A stretch of 64,000 nucleotides of DNA, taken from Paenibacillus sp. MMS20-IR301. GTDB lineage: Bacteria; Bacillota; Bacilli; Paenibacillales; Paenibacillaceae. The stretch covers positions 3,286,001 through 3,350,000 of the forward strand of contig NZ_CP135275.1 in NCBI RefSeq assembly GCF_032302195.1, read 5' to 3'. Below, piece after piece: positions 18,501 to 28,100 of this stretch (position 1 is its first letter; each line of letters opens with the position of its first letter). The notes beneath the pieces were generated by a model that was not told the origin of the DNA, searched no databases, and saw only the letters and a list, made by a program, of their open reading frames with translations. The translations under genes were made by a program, and so were the position numbers.

Positions 18501-21500
18501 ACATGGTGAAGCTCTTCTCCACACTTCCGTTGTTTCTGCCGATCAGACCACCCAGAAGGGCGTAGCTGCCCGCCGTGCCGGCCAGATCACTTTTCAGATC
18601 CGTTTCGAGATAGGAGGAGACGACACGGCCCGTATTCTCCCCGATCAGGCCCCCGATGACGTTAGATACGCCGCCGGAGGATAGAACCGCATTGGATGAC
18701 ATGTAATAGATTGTTCCGGTATTTCTGCCAATCAGACCGCCGATCAGGCCTTTACCGCCGTCTGACAGAACGGGCAGCTGACCGCCTAAGCTGTTCTTGG
18801 CTACAAAGCTCCGGTTCTCGCCGATCAGACCGCCCGTTACCGAGGAAGCTCCATGCACCGTGATGCTTCCGCTCAGCTTGCTATTCTGAATCGAGCTGAG
18901 CGAAGAAGCTACTGCTACTGCGGGATCTTCATCGCTTCTGGAATCGTTCAAGCCGACCAGTCCGCCGGTCGTTGAACCGGTGGCTGAAGCGGACAGAACC
19001 ACCGACAGTCCATTCATCAGGTTATCCTTCAGCATCCGGGAAGCTCCCGGATCACTATAACCGGCAATTCCGCGGTTATAGCCGGCGACTCCGCCTGCGG
19101 TGGTTCCGGTTCCTTTGAAAGCAAGCTTGAGCGTAGAGCCGGACATCTGCCCAATCGAGCTTTCGCTGTTGTATCCAACAATACCGCCTGCATAAAGTCC
19201 GGTTGCCGTTTCTGTTCCAGTCAGAAGAAGATTCTCTGCGGCCGGAGCCGCCGCGCCGCTGCCGGTGAGAACGGAATTCTCTGCCCGTCCGGCCAAGCCT
19301 CCTGCCTGAACTCCGCTGCCGGACACATTCAGCACGGCATAGTCCGGAAGAACCCCTCTGACAACGGATCGCTCGATCTCCCCGCCGGTAACCTGGCCGG
19401 CCAGGCCGCCGATCCGGCTGCCTTCGCCGGGTGCATTCAGCGCCGGATTCTCCACAACCATCTGGCGGAGCGCCGAGGCATTCGCTTCGCCCACAATTCC
19501 GCCTATGCGTGAACCGCTGGCAGCATTCGCCGTGGTAACGCTCAGACCGGATACATTGCTGTCTGTTCCATTGCCGCTTACAACAGCCCCGGCACTGGTT
19601 GCTCCCGCAATGCCGCCTATAGCGCTGTCTGTACCTTCTGCGGACAGCCGCAATTGGCCGTCGCCCGGAGCAACCGCAGGATTAGCAACGGCGCCCGATG
19701 TGAATCCGGCCACGCCGCCGATCCGGCTGGCATTACCGCTGGCCTGGATCGTCAGGTCCAGCACAGTTAATCCGGACAGCCGGCCGCTGCTGCTGCCTGC
19801 AATTCCTCCCAGGTCCGAATGCTCGCCCTGAGCTTCAATTGAAATCCCGGATACCGCCTGCAGGGCGTCCGAATCAAGCTCCATGCCGCCCTCGCCAATT
19901 ACACCGCCGATTGCACTGCTTGCAGCGGCTGAAGCAAGCGTTATATTCCGGATCTCGATAGGTTCTCCATGCACGCTTGCCGTAGCCTCAGCAGAAATCT
20001 TGCCCGCCAGGCCTCCCAGCCGGGAACGGACGGCCCCGGGGCCAGCCGACAGGCTGATTCTGTTGACGGCTGCTGTACCTACCACTAAGCCGCCCCGGCC
20101 ATCGCCCACAATACCGCCCGCCGCTGAATCAGCAACGGCCGTAGAGATGAGCAGACTGTCAGTCCCTCTAGAATTAGCGTCGCCCGCATCCGCATCCGTA
20201 ATCCGTCCGAGTGCCGTGCCGGCGATTCCGCCCGCCGACCCTCCGGTTCCCGAGATGCTGATTTCTGTATACTTAACAGCTGCAGATTGAATGCTGCCGT
20301 CCGCATACCCGGCCACACCGCCGGCATTGCCGCTTGAACGGATGAGAGCCGGGGCCATCACTGTCCCGCCCACTGCCGCACCGGCGATTACACCGCCGCC
20401 CGTCATATACCCGGCCACGCCGCCGCTATATACGCCTGCTCCTCCGGCTACATTGATTCCGCCGGTGAATGTGGTATTTTCAATCACGCCGCTTAACCCG
20501 TAGTATCCAATGATGCCGCCGGTGTACACCTGACTGTCGGCGCCGGGGGCGTTCGCAGCTACATTAATGCTTCCGCCATAGGCTTCACCAGCGATTCCGG
20601 AGTCACCATCCGATGCCTTTCCGACAAAACCGCCGGTGTACACTCTGCCCGCTGCGGTAACCTCAATGTCTCCTTCACTGTAGACATTGCCGGCCGCCTT
20701 ATGATAGTTACGGTTCGCTATGATCCCTCCGGTGAGCACATCGGAGGCCGTGCCTGCTACGGTAATGCGGCCGGTATTGCCATACGCTTCAGCCGTATTG
20801 CTCTGGAGCAGAAGGCGCTGGCCGGCGAAGCCGATCAACCCTCCGGTATACACTCCATTGCCGGAGGCTTCGACCTGAATTGCCGCCTTATTCCGCGCAC
20901 CTGCCTGGAACGCTGCAATGCCATCCACCTTACCGGCTATTGCTCCGGTGTACACCTCAGACGAGCCGCCGGCTGTTACAGGCGTACTGTTGAGCACGCT
21001 GGACCCCCAGGTGAAATTGCCGGCCACACTGCCGGCAATGCTGCCGGTGTATGCCCGCTGGCCTGCCTTGTTGGTTATGGCAGAAGCGGTCTGCACAAAG
21101 GGAATAGAGACATTCAGGCCCCCGGAATTCTCATACGCACCGATCAAACCGCCGGCTGCTGTACCTGCAGTTGCCGCCCCGGAATTCACAAGAATCTCTC
21201 CGGAATTCGCCGTCTGCGCGGAGAAGGTGACGACAGCCTCCGCACCCGCCCGGCCTATAATTCCCCCGGCAGAGCCGCTTCCGATATCTTGCAGCCTAAT
21301 CTGTCCGCTGTTGCGCATGAAGGTGTCTTCCTCTGCCATGAACAGCGGCGCTGACGCAAGGCCGATCAGTCCGCCTGCATCGGCTTTGTAGACACTGCCT
21401 GTAACACTGACAGGAGCGGTATTCTCGCTCTTCTTCAGCGACAGATTGCCGTTGGTTGCAGCGGCAATACCTCCGGCCATCCCCCAGTAAGCGCCGCTGA

Positions 21501-22137
21501 GCACAATACTGCCGTGATTGACCACGCCCGACAGCATCCCTGAGCCGCTGCCGACAATTCCGCCGGCATATACATTGCCGTTGACTGTTCCCGCGACCTG
21601 CACCGCAACATCGCTGGTCACATCCAGGATTGTACTGTCTTCATCCATGTAGCCGGCGACACCGCCCACCGCTGCATCGCCGGAGGCTGTCGTCTGAATG
21701 CTGCCTGACAGTGTAAACCGGCCGACTGTGGCTCCGCTCATGCGGCCGATCAGTCCGCCATACACACTGTCTGTAACTCTTAGCCCGGTCAGATCCGGGC
21801 TTTGCCCGGCCTGACCGATAAGAATTCCTCTGAATGGATGCTCGCCGGTACCGATCGGCATCCATTCGTAGTCCGCAAGCGACAGCGTACTAGAGCCGGC
21901 AATCTGCAGTGTTTTGCCGCTGAAATCAGTAGTTCCGTCATTGACCAGCTTGGCGACACCTGCCAGCTTGGCCGCCGAATCGATGATAAACGTAGAATAG
22001 TTGGTTTCATACCAGCTGACATCTGCATGCTCACTCCAGCTCCCGCCGCTGGCTTCCGCCGGTTGTCCGGCAGGCAGCAGGGGAACCAGCAGCAGCGCGC
22101 AGCTTATCAGCTTGATCCATTTTTGTGAGAATAACAT
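12508..22137 (-). CDS. Giant GLUG-repeat cell-surface protein with SLH anchor
   Basis: A 3209-residue exported protein. A signal peptide (1-29, ending EASG) precedes three GLUG-type beta-helix blocks. Each opens with a module such as WYxxN...F.I.T.ELAGLA..N and W.PIG...HPF.G, starting near residues 40, 1390 and 2200. I count by eye about 64 degenerate AGGIAG-type turns, each 30-45 residues. Near 2690-2765 lies a chitobiase/hexosaminidase C-terminal-like module (IHYTVDGTAPSG). A Gly/Ser-rich linker and a beta-rich region (about 2795-3010) follow. Three SLH domains (about 3019-3209; FEPDRSITRAEFSAMIVKAL and two more) would bind pyruvylated wall polymer. The start lies three bases after the previous stop, with GGGAAG as ribosome site, so it is coupled. 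Likely a long adhesin or surface fibre; ligand unknown. Confidence 0.88.
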   Translation of the reverse strand: MLFSQKWIKLISCALLLVPLLPAGQPAEASGGSWSEHADVSWYETNYSTFIIDSAAKLAGVAKLVNDGTTDFSGKTLQIAGSSTLSLADYEWMPIGTGEHPFRGILIGQAGQSPDLTGLRVTDSVYGGLIGRMSGATVGRFTLSGSIQTTASGDAAVGGVAGYMDEDSTILDVTSDVAVQVAGTVNGNVYAGGIVGSGSGMLSGVVNHGSIVLSGAYWGMAGGIAAATNGNLSLKKSENTAPVSVTGSVYKADAGGLIGLASAPLFMAEEDTFMRNSGQIRLQDIGSGSAGGIIGRAGAEAVVTFSAQTANSGEILVNSGAATAGTAAGGLIGAYENSGGLNVSIPFVQTASAITNKAGQRAYTGSIAGSVAGNFTWGSSVLNSTPVTAGGSSEVYTGAIAGKVDGIAAFQAGARNKAAIQVEASGNGVYTGGLIGFAGQRLLLQSNTAEAYGNTGRITVAGTASDVLTGGIIANRNYHKAAGNVYSEGDIEVTAAGRVYTGGFVGKASDGDSGIAGEAYGGSINVAANAPGADSQVYTGGIIGYYGLSGVIENTTFTGGINVAGGAGVYSGGVAGYMTGGGVIAGAAVGGTVMAPALIRSSGNAGGVAGYADGSIQSAAVKYTEISISGTGGSAGGIAGTALGRITDADAGDANSRGTDSLLISTAVADSAAGGIVGDGRGGLVVGTAAVNRISLSAGPGAVRSRLGGLAGKISAEATASVHGEPIEIRNITLASAAASSAIGGVIGEGGMELDSDALQAVSGISIEAQGEHSDLGGIAGSSSGRLSGLTVLDLTIQASGNASRIGGVAGFTSGAVANPAVAPGDGQLRLSAEGTDSAIGGIAGATSAGAVVSGNGTDSNVSGLSVTTANAASGSRIGGIVGEANASALRQMVVENPALNAPGEGSRIGGLAGQVTGGEIERSVVRGVLPDYAVLNVSGSGVQAGGLAGRAENSVLTGSGAAAPAAENLLLTGTETATGLYAGGIVGYNSESSIGQMSGSTLKLAFKGTGTTAGGVAGYNRGIAGYSDPGASRMLKDNLMNGLSVVLSASATGSTTGGLVGLNDSRSDEDPAVAVASSLSSIQNSKLSGSITVHGASSVTGGLIGENRSFVAKNSLGGQLPVLSDGGKGLIGGLIGRNTGTIYYMSSNAVLSSGGVSNVIGGLIGENTGRVVSSYLETDLKSDLAGTAGSYALLGGLIGRNNGSVEKSFTMSKVTGNGAYVYVGGLIGEHSGSIADSYAGKDVSASGKGSYSGGLIGRITGGTVASSYSAGRITGDKGAYPGGFAGYYASTSKKLIDDAYYVKDESLSINSGVLDFGGGVFNELNNYARLSPILSSALADRKAFPALSGWTFGSSPWRYSLAGANYKYPELNLSADADDEGNDSAGMNLNWYTQNPDALRFTIRTEDELAGLAAIVNGKASAVEAFNFIGRTVNVTEPISIRASRWTPIGANANHPFEGTFNGNHNLISNFQVTAGEYAGLFGVIGSEAVVRQVSVAPLSLTGSGYAGALAGFNHGKVEQVQGSLLGGSEISGGTAAGGLIGASEGQVSGLSMTISGGSKVSSAENGAYVGGLIGDNLSGLDDSSLKLTAGIIEAAGDNAAAGGLAGRMNGKLTALSLLVQDGGGIVAAGENSTAGGLAGVAESGTADGLSVDLAGGSVQALAEGSVAGGVFGRSATGHVIRNAKVRGDRAQGTVIAASAAAGGIVGAKAGFGNNRFDIEAVEVRDVTITTAGEGGIVGGIAGKLADAALKEAVFSGTLLATGNGAIAGGITGQAKNSILYKLESSPQIQVSASSGVLAAGGVAGTMESSQRDTSLDFGLMVPLYHGIYEAKLASGIIAVNAAGQQAEVYAGGIAGKLDSVSLYNSSAAVSLELSGAKTITAGGAAGYAKDSRLVGIDTGGQIQAENSTNYNVGGLAGQSSGGSIAYARAEAPDHRPIVIGESTATGRTEADAHIGGFIGLADGTDIYASSAALDLQLDSANPYLTVYAGGFAGLLGEEGSGTIILASASGRVTVSGAAGIYTGGFAGTVNQYRIEQAYASGNVSGTAFDARGGGFAGVINHGSEIEDAYAAQEQVKVAGRNGATRAYAGGFAGYNDGSLARVYERVSEVAAVAGGSNSYMGAFIGYNYRSGLIENSYYEGKLSPIGHDASSGGRSSQLKQLPLAGSAGLEGWGFSGNKPVWGLAYGVQPYAPVLQNMSDWRFAPDLHVLTLAGKHQTAFTAGTAEELAGLALLNDEGESVYALLDPGTQSQPEIGSVTLTADISLAAKPWLPVASYKGVLDGQEHVISGLNYHAGSWEHSGLIADNYGTIINLKLQDTSISGAINSGAAAGVNHPEASIKNVAVSGGSISAKSAGGVAGVNQGLLAGVIVENLKVAGAANAGGASGSNQGQIKGAAVKGLTDITSPALAGGITGLNEGSVESSYTRAVITASGPEGTSIAGGVAGQNGTEGAIKGSFSYSDVAAAATDASSGGITGVNSGLIAESYNTGTVEAAGKDMARAGGIAGYIAAGTITGSVNGGQSTAHINGKLVKGRTLAGGIAGQAGAAAALIHNIFDAQMLQVPAAYNSPEGSKVTGVQGQAEGTSTLGLTGGTLPAGLDASVWKAVQGFYPQLTHFSGSLDSELSTVAVVLKEGDTAFKVSGSYTATPDATIRWTALGESGPIYLTASKDGQSRLIVINRTPLTYDATAAAPVSPTALEFKDKTEVVLASTEAEGQIHYTVDGTAPSGTSPVYSKPIAISVSTTVKAITVAMGKNDSGLLIAEFKKLPDPGNGGNGGDSGGGSGSPGSGDSPVQRDESPFDILVNGVAKTVAQAKDSVENGRATTTIVADEALLAQLLQETADSAEIKFVFKKNTDVNKVELSGKLLKLMAEHQAVILLDNGTAGYRVPTVLLEGSVPEQAVLNLEIASMDEQGTKLAEQASKAGPYSFLVKPMVFRAVYTYGNQQQEMDRLNAYVERTITLPGTAGSTSATGVSIAADGTVSPLPTRITGNAGELTAVIHSLSLSGMVGVAAVRTETSYRDAQSHWAEAAIADLTRRWIVNGVGEASFEPDRSITRAEFSAMIVKALGIGGAAAEGGKLFSDVSAGAWYASSVETAFRYALISGYPDGSFGAQEAITRQEMMVILFRSMQLTGLQTGVTAAGEEQMLERFADAGRIAGYAKNGFAAGIRAGLITGRSATTLAPAELTTRAEAVTIIEKLLRLSGLI

Positions 22138-22140
22138 AGG

Positions 22141-25100
22141 TCATCTTCCCGCTCTCTGAATAGTATTCAGCCTGATCGCAATAGCCGCAGCCTGGGCACG
22201 TGTAAGTGCGCCGTCTGGAAGAAGGAAACCATTCTGTCCGGAGATCAGATTCTGCTTGATGCTTAGGGCAACTGTAGCTCTTGCCCATTCCGGAATAGCC
22301 TCCCCGTCCTTGAACTTCGCCAGAACCGCATCCGCCTCTGCCTTCGTAATCTGCCCGCTTTGTCCAAGCAGCTGCACTGCCCGGCCGGCAATTACCATAG
22401 CCGACAGGCGGGAGATCTCCTCATTCGGGTGGAAGGTTCCATCTGCCAGTCCTGTAACCAGGCCGTTCTTGACAGCAATGGATATAGTACGGCTATACCA
22501 GCTACCCGCCTTCACATCGGTGAATGGAGCCTGCTCCTGCTGATTCATCAGCCCAAGTACCCGAAGCAGTACAGCCGGATATTCTGCACGGGTAATTCTG
22601 CTGTCCGGCTCGAACCGGTCCTCAGCGCGTCCCTGCATGAATAACTTACCCGCCGCATCCTGGATCGTCAGCTTCGCCCAGTGGGTATCACTCACATCTG
22701 TAAACGCCGGATGTTTGCTGATGAAGCCAATGCTTCCGTTCCCGGTCAAAGTCAGATCGACATATACCTTGTTGCTGATGACATCCAGAGACCAAGGCAC
22801 GGTAGTCCAGCTGCCGGTACTGTCACGAAGCACTACTGCCGTAATATCTCTGGCCGCTATCGTCTCGGGCAAAGCTACCTTAGCAGCAACCGAACGGTTC
22901 TTGTAGATTCCTGCCTCCTGAATGTCAAAGGTGACACCCTCACCGCCGCCCAGCAGAGTGGAATTCAGCGTCTTGGCGATTTGCGCCAGTTCCGTTTTCC
23001 GGCTGCTGCTGTTTTTGTCAATGAGAATCTTCAGATCCCCGCCGGTTGTTGCCGCCGCAGCGGATGGGAAGCTTAGCTCTGCAAAAGGCAGGACGATGGA
23101 GATCCCTTGCCCGCGCTCTGCTGCCTGCGCCAGCAGTTTGCGGTCCATAGCGAATTCGTATCCGCTGACCACTGTATCCTTGCCTTCAATCCGCAGCGTC
23201 TTGACGGAAGCGTCCGTATCGCCTGAGATTCTGGCCAACAGACGGTTATCCTGTTTCTCCGCCTGAATCGCAGAGCCTCCTACATAAACACCGGAATCAC
23301 TGCCGCTCTCCGCGCCGCCGGCCGAACTTCCTCCGCCTGCGCCGCCACCGTTGCCGCCGCCTGAATTGCTGCCGCTACCGGACCACAGCACCGCCGGGAT
23401 CAGAGCAGATACAGCCAGGGCCTGCTTAGCGCCGTCCGGAAGCTTAGCCAGTGCAATGCGGTCGCCGCTGACTGCCGGAATCACACCATTCTCGGGAAGA
23501 ACTCCCCAGCCGCTTACATCATCTTTGTAGCGCGGAGCAGCCAAAGTACCGCTATCTGCAGGATATACCTTATAGACCAGCTTGGCGTCCTCGGTATCTC
23601 CCGCCTCCAGCACATTGACCTTTGTGGATGCTGCATTCCCTGTAATTGCCGAGGTGTACGCCTTAATTTCGGTCACTACATTTATTACAGTCATCCCTTG
23701 AAGCGATGTGCTGTCCGTCAGCTTGTAATCTGCGGATACAATCGCTGAGCCTTCGGCCAGTCCCTTCACTCTGCCGTCTTCAGATACTTCGGCGGCTTCT
23801 CCCGTATACAAGGAGTAAGTCAGCTTCGCCAGATCACTGCCGGCAACGGGCACTTCCTTATACTGCACCTTACCGCCGGCATCCTTGCCGTCAGGCACCC
23901 GCAGGAAAGCCTCCAGCTGCCGCTCATCCTTAACGCCAAGGTTTGCAACCTTCCGCAATACCAGGCCAACCGGCACCTGATAGCCGCCATTGGTCAGAAC
24001 GACCGAGGCGCTGTTGCTGTTGCCGGCGCGGTCCACAGCCTCAAAGGCCAGATCCAGCGTTGGCTGGCTGCCGGTGACGGTAACTTCACCGTCAAACCGC
24101 CCGTCCAAGCCGACGGTTACCGGCTGCCCGTTAACCTTCAAGGCAGCATCATTGCTTGTCTGTCCGGTTACCCGGATCTTCCCGCCTGCTGTCCGTGTTC
24201 CCGGAAGCGTATCAATGTAAAGAACCGGATCAATGGTGTCTACAGTCAAATACAGCATTGTAATCGTGAAATCGCCGGTCGTCTTGTTTCTCGTCCGGAG
24301 TTCCACCGCATAAGTGCCATCTGTAGTGAAGGTTGAGAAGTCCAGCGTTCCGGCACTGCCGCCTGCAAGCTCTGCTGTGCCGAGTGACTTACCGTCATAA
24401 ATCGCTTCTACCTCCACATTCTGCTGGCTTGAGCTTACTTTAATGGTCTGCTTCTTGGAGCTGCTTAGCAACTCTGCATAAGCGGCAGTTGCCGTCCCGA
24501 TGACGGTTGAACCGCTGCCTTGAACAGACAGGACCAGCTTGGAAGGAATTGGCAGCAGCGTATTTGCCGTATCTGCCCGCTCCGCATAATGCAGATTTTC
24601 ATTCTTGTCTGCCACCTTGTCCGGCTTTACTGCCGCAGATACGCCAACGACATACTTCTCTCCGACTTTCAACCCCTTGTACTTAAGCGATTCATCGTCA
24701 ATCGTGTTGCCCTCCAGGCTGGTTTGGTCCACCTGGCTAGTCTTCGAGGTCAGTGTCCAGCCGCCAAGCCGGATGCCCTCGTATTTGCCGCTCTGTTCAT
24801 TCCAGTATGGCTGTAGCTCCTCCTCTGTGAACAGAAGAGAACTGAAACTCTCGTACTCCGCAAGCTGTCCATTCTGCTGCTGAAGCACTTCTATGCTGTA
24901 GCTGTGCTCATAATCTTTCTGCCCCGGCTTCTTCGCCGCAGGCTTGAAGGACAATGCGAAATATCCGTTACCCGCAGGCTTAACTGCCACTTCAGTAGCC
25001 TCTGCAGGAGCGAGCGGATCTATCAGCTTGAACTTGTCTGCACTTGTCTTCGTGCCGAAGGTAGTGGACGAATGCAGCTCCGCCCGCAGATAATAATCTC

Positions 25101-28100
25101 CCTGGGCCATCAGCCCTCTGATATCTTCTGTGGCTCCAAGCAATGAAACCTGAGTAGCGTCGATCCGTATACTGCCTGAAGTCACGCCCCCTGAGGTGCC
25201 ACCCCCTTGATCCACCTTCAGATCCTTCGCTATCAGCACACCAGCGTCTCCAGGCGCTGTAATGGATCCGTCCGCAGCTACAGGAGGCAGCACTGCATCC
25301 TTCGTCAGATACAGGTTGATCGTATCATCCGGCTTCGCACCGGATACCTTCCAGGAAGCTGTGAAGGCGTTCGTGTCTCCGCTGCTCTGGTCCAGCCTGA
25401 CGTCATCAAGCTTCGACACCTCAGGAATATTGAACAACCGCGTATCTACGTTCTGATCCGCATACAGCTTCCAGGTTCCGCTGCCGGCCCGGCTGGCAGG
25501 AATAGCAATATAGGCTTTGCGGACCGTTTCGTTCTGCCCGGCAATTTCCTGTGTGAACGCATTTGCGTTCGGATCATTGATTTTGAGCTCATCGTACACG
25601 ATCTTGTAATCGCGGCTGTTATTATCTTTCAGTACCAGCTCCGGCACAGATTTGCCGTAATACTGTACTTCCAGAATCGCGTTGCCGCTCACAGCCGACA
25701 TCGGAATTTCATGCAGCTTCCCATTGTCAGCTACCTTGATTCCGCCGATGCCCACATCCAGGGTCCCATTGTCGAGAAGACTTACGCCATCGGCGACACT
25801 GTGATACTCAATTTCATGCTGCATATTCTCTTTCGTTACCCATGACGTAGCCACAGCTTCTGCCCCTTGGCCGAAGACCATCAGCTTAGGCCCGGTTTCC
25901 GGGTCCTGAACCTGCAGATAGAGCAATCCGTCCGGAAGCTTCTCGCCGGAGGTGCCGAATTCAATATCGCCATCGAAATAGTAGGTTACGCCCAGACTGA
26001 TGAACAGGATCGCGACGCTTCCCCACATTTTGTCATTGTTGACCCCCAGGGATACCCCGGCCAGTGGCATTCCGCCAACCAAAGGCACACTGGATGGAAC
26101 CTGCAGCTTTGCACCTACGAAGCCTTCAAAATCAATTCGGTTCTTGATCAGATTCTCCCCCACAAACAGTGAGGCTTTACCGATAATGACATCCCAGCCA
26201 AGCACGTCTACTGTTGCGGAGGCACTGACGAACCAGGGTGTCATCCATTGTGCGGCAATCTTGGCTTCCGTCAGCATGGCCAGTCTTTCTGAATCCGGTG
26301 AAGCTTGGTAGTCCATTTTGCCGACCAGCTTGATTCCCGACTTCTTGAGCGTCATATCGATACTGCCGTAGAAGGTGGCCGGCTTCACACCAAAGGTAAT
26401 GTCGGCACCGGCCTCAAGCGTCAGTGGCACATCGCCTTCTCCGGCAATCGTATCCGCCAGCTCACGGATCGCCCCGCGAATGCCGGTCAGATAGGTAGCA
26501 CCTGTAATCAGCACACCGGGATCGCCCAACTCTGCCTCGAAACCTATAACGTCTGGAAGAATGCGTTTGTCCGCCACCTGCTTGAAGGCAAGCTCAACGC
26601 TGACCCCCACGCTGCTGACATTCGCATTGAATTTCAAACCGTACGTATTAGGCACGCCTCCGGTGTCCTGTACATAATGGACAATCGTAATTTCCCCGGA
26701 TGGTTTATCGCCTTCTTCCTCATCGCCCTCTTCCGACTTTGCGATTAGCCCGATATCCTCGTTCAGATCAAATTTCAGGGTTGTATCAATGCCTACAAAA
26801 CCTTTTTCGTTAAAAAGAACATTTTTGATCTCCGAATCGAGCAGCTTCAAATTAATATCTCCGCTAAATGAAATGCCTTCAGGACGCAAAATGTAGTCAT
26901 TAAACTTCATATCAAAGCCGTTGACCGAGAAGCTTGGGGCTGCGAACAGGCTCTGGCGGTTAAAATACACATCCGGAATCATCAGCTGGCGCAGCGGGTT
27001 TAGCCGCTCCCCGATTGCACCGGAGGCCCAGGTCAACGCTCCGTTAAGCGAATCATCCTCTGCCCCTCCGTTCTGATCCTCCTGCTTCTGCTGCTCTTCC
27101 TCATCTCCCGCGCCTTCATCCCCTCCGTCATCTTCATCTCCTTCCGGCTGGGTCAGCGACTTGCTGAACCCGTTGAAGAAATCAAGCGTCCATTCCCCTT
27201 CGAAGAAGACGAACCCGCTGCCCGCGACACTAAGTGTCCCGTCGCCTTTAATGCCGAGTGTATCGAACAAGGGGGTGCTGTCTGTATCAATAGCCTGTTT
27301 AATGCTCAGCACATCAAGCTTGCCGCTGGCAAACACCATATCCTTGCCTTCATAAGCCACTGCATTGTTGATAATGGCAGGCTCGCTCTTCGTATCCACC
27401 ACATACTCGGCGTCATCACCGCTGCCGATCTGGTTAATCATCCCGCGAATTTCCAGCAGCACCTCATCGCCAGGCGCTTCCGTCTCCTCAGCACTGCCCG
27501 TACCGCTGTCTTCTTCCGCTAGGCTCTCTTTAAATTCTTCCAGATCCTCCTCGCTTTCGAAGGCTTCCAAATGATAAGCAGGAATCTCTTCCGCCTGTCC
27601 CAGATACTCCCCGCCGAATTCAGGATCCGTCACTTTAGCACTTAGAACCATGGCATTCATGGCTGTGGCAAAAGCTGTCTTCAACTCGGCATATTCGACC
27701 TGTCCAGGGAGGGTATAGCCGGGGAACGCCTCAGCATAAGCTTCCTCCAGATCACTCTTGTTGCTGCTGTCGTATGGAGCGCTTAAATCAAATGTCCGCT
27801 TGACGACAGCCAGAATGCCTGCCTTCTTAATCCGCGCCTCTTCGTTGTCACTGACCACGAACCGCTGTGAAGTGGTCAGATCATACAGGCCGGCGGTATC
27901 CGCAGTATCCTTATAGTCGATCTCGGTCTCATATTCGCCCAGAGGCAGATCCGGTCCCAGGTCCTTCTGTTCCTTGCCGTCATCATCCTTCAGAATGTTG
28001 CCGTCTTTATCAACCAAGTCCCCGGTCCGGTAGGTAATCCGCATATCGCCCACCTGTCCGTCATTTGCCGGCTGGAGAATAACGGAATCCTTCACCGGAA

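Noticed and set aside
20701..21354. Long plus-strand frames inside the GLUG gene
   Set aside because: They are antisense shadows caused by the GC-rich repeats and lack ribosome sites or recognisable domains.
12508..22137. Regular short GC-rich repeats that at first glance resemble a repeat array or CRISPR
   Set aside because: They are codons of the GGIAG-type GLUG turns, in frame and degenerate, with no constant spacer length.
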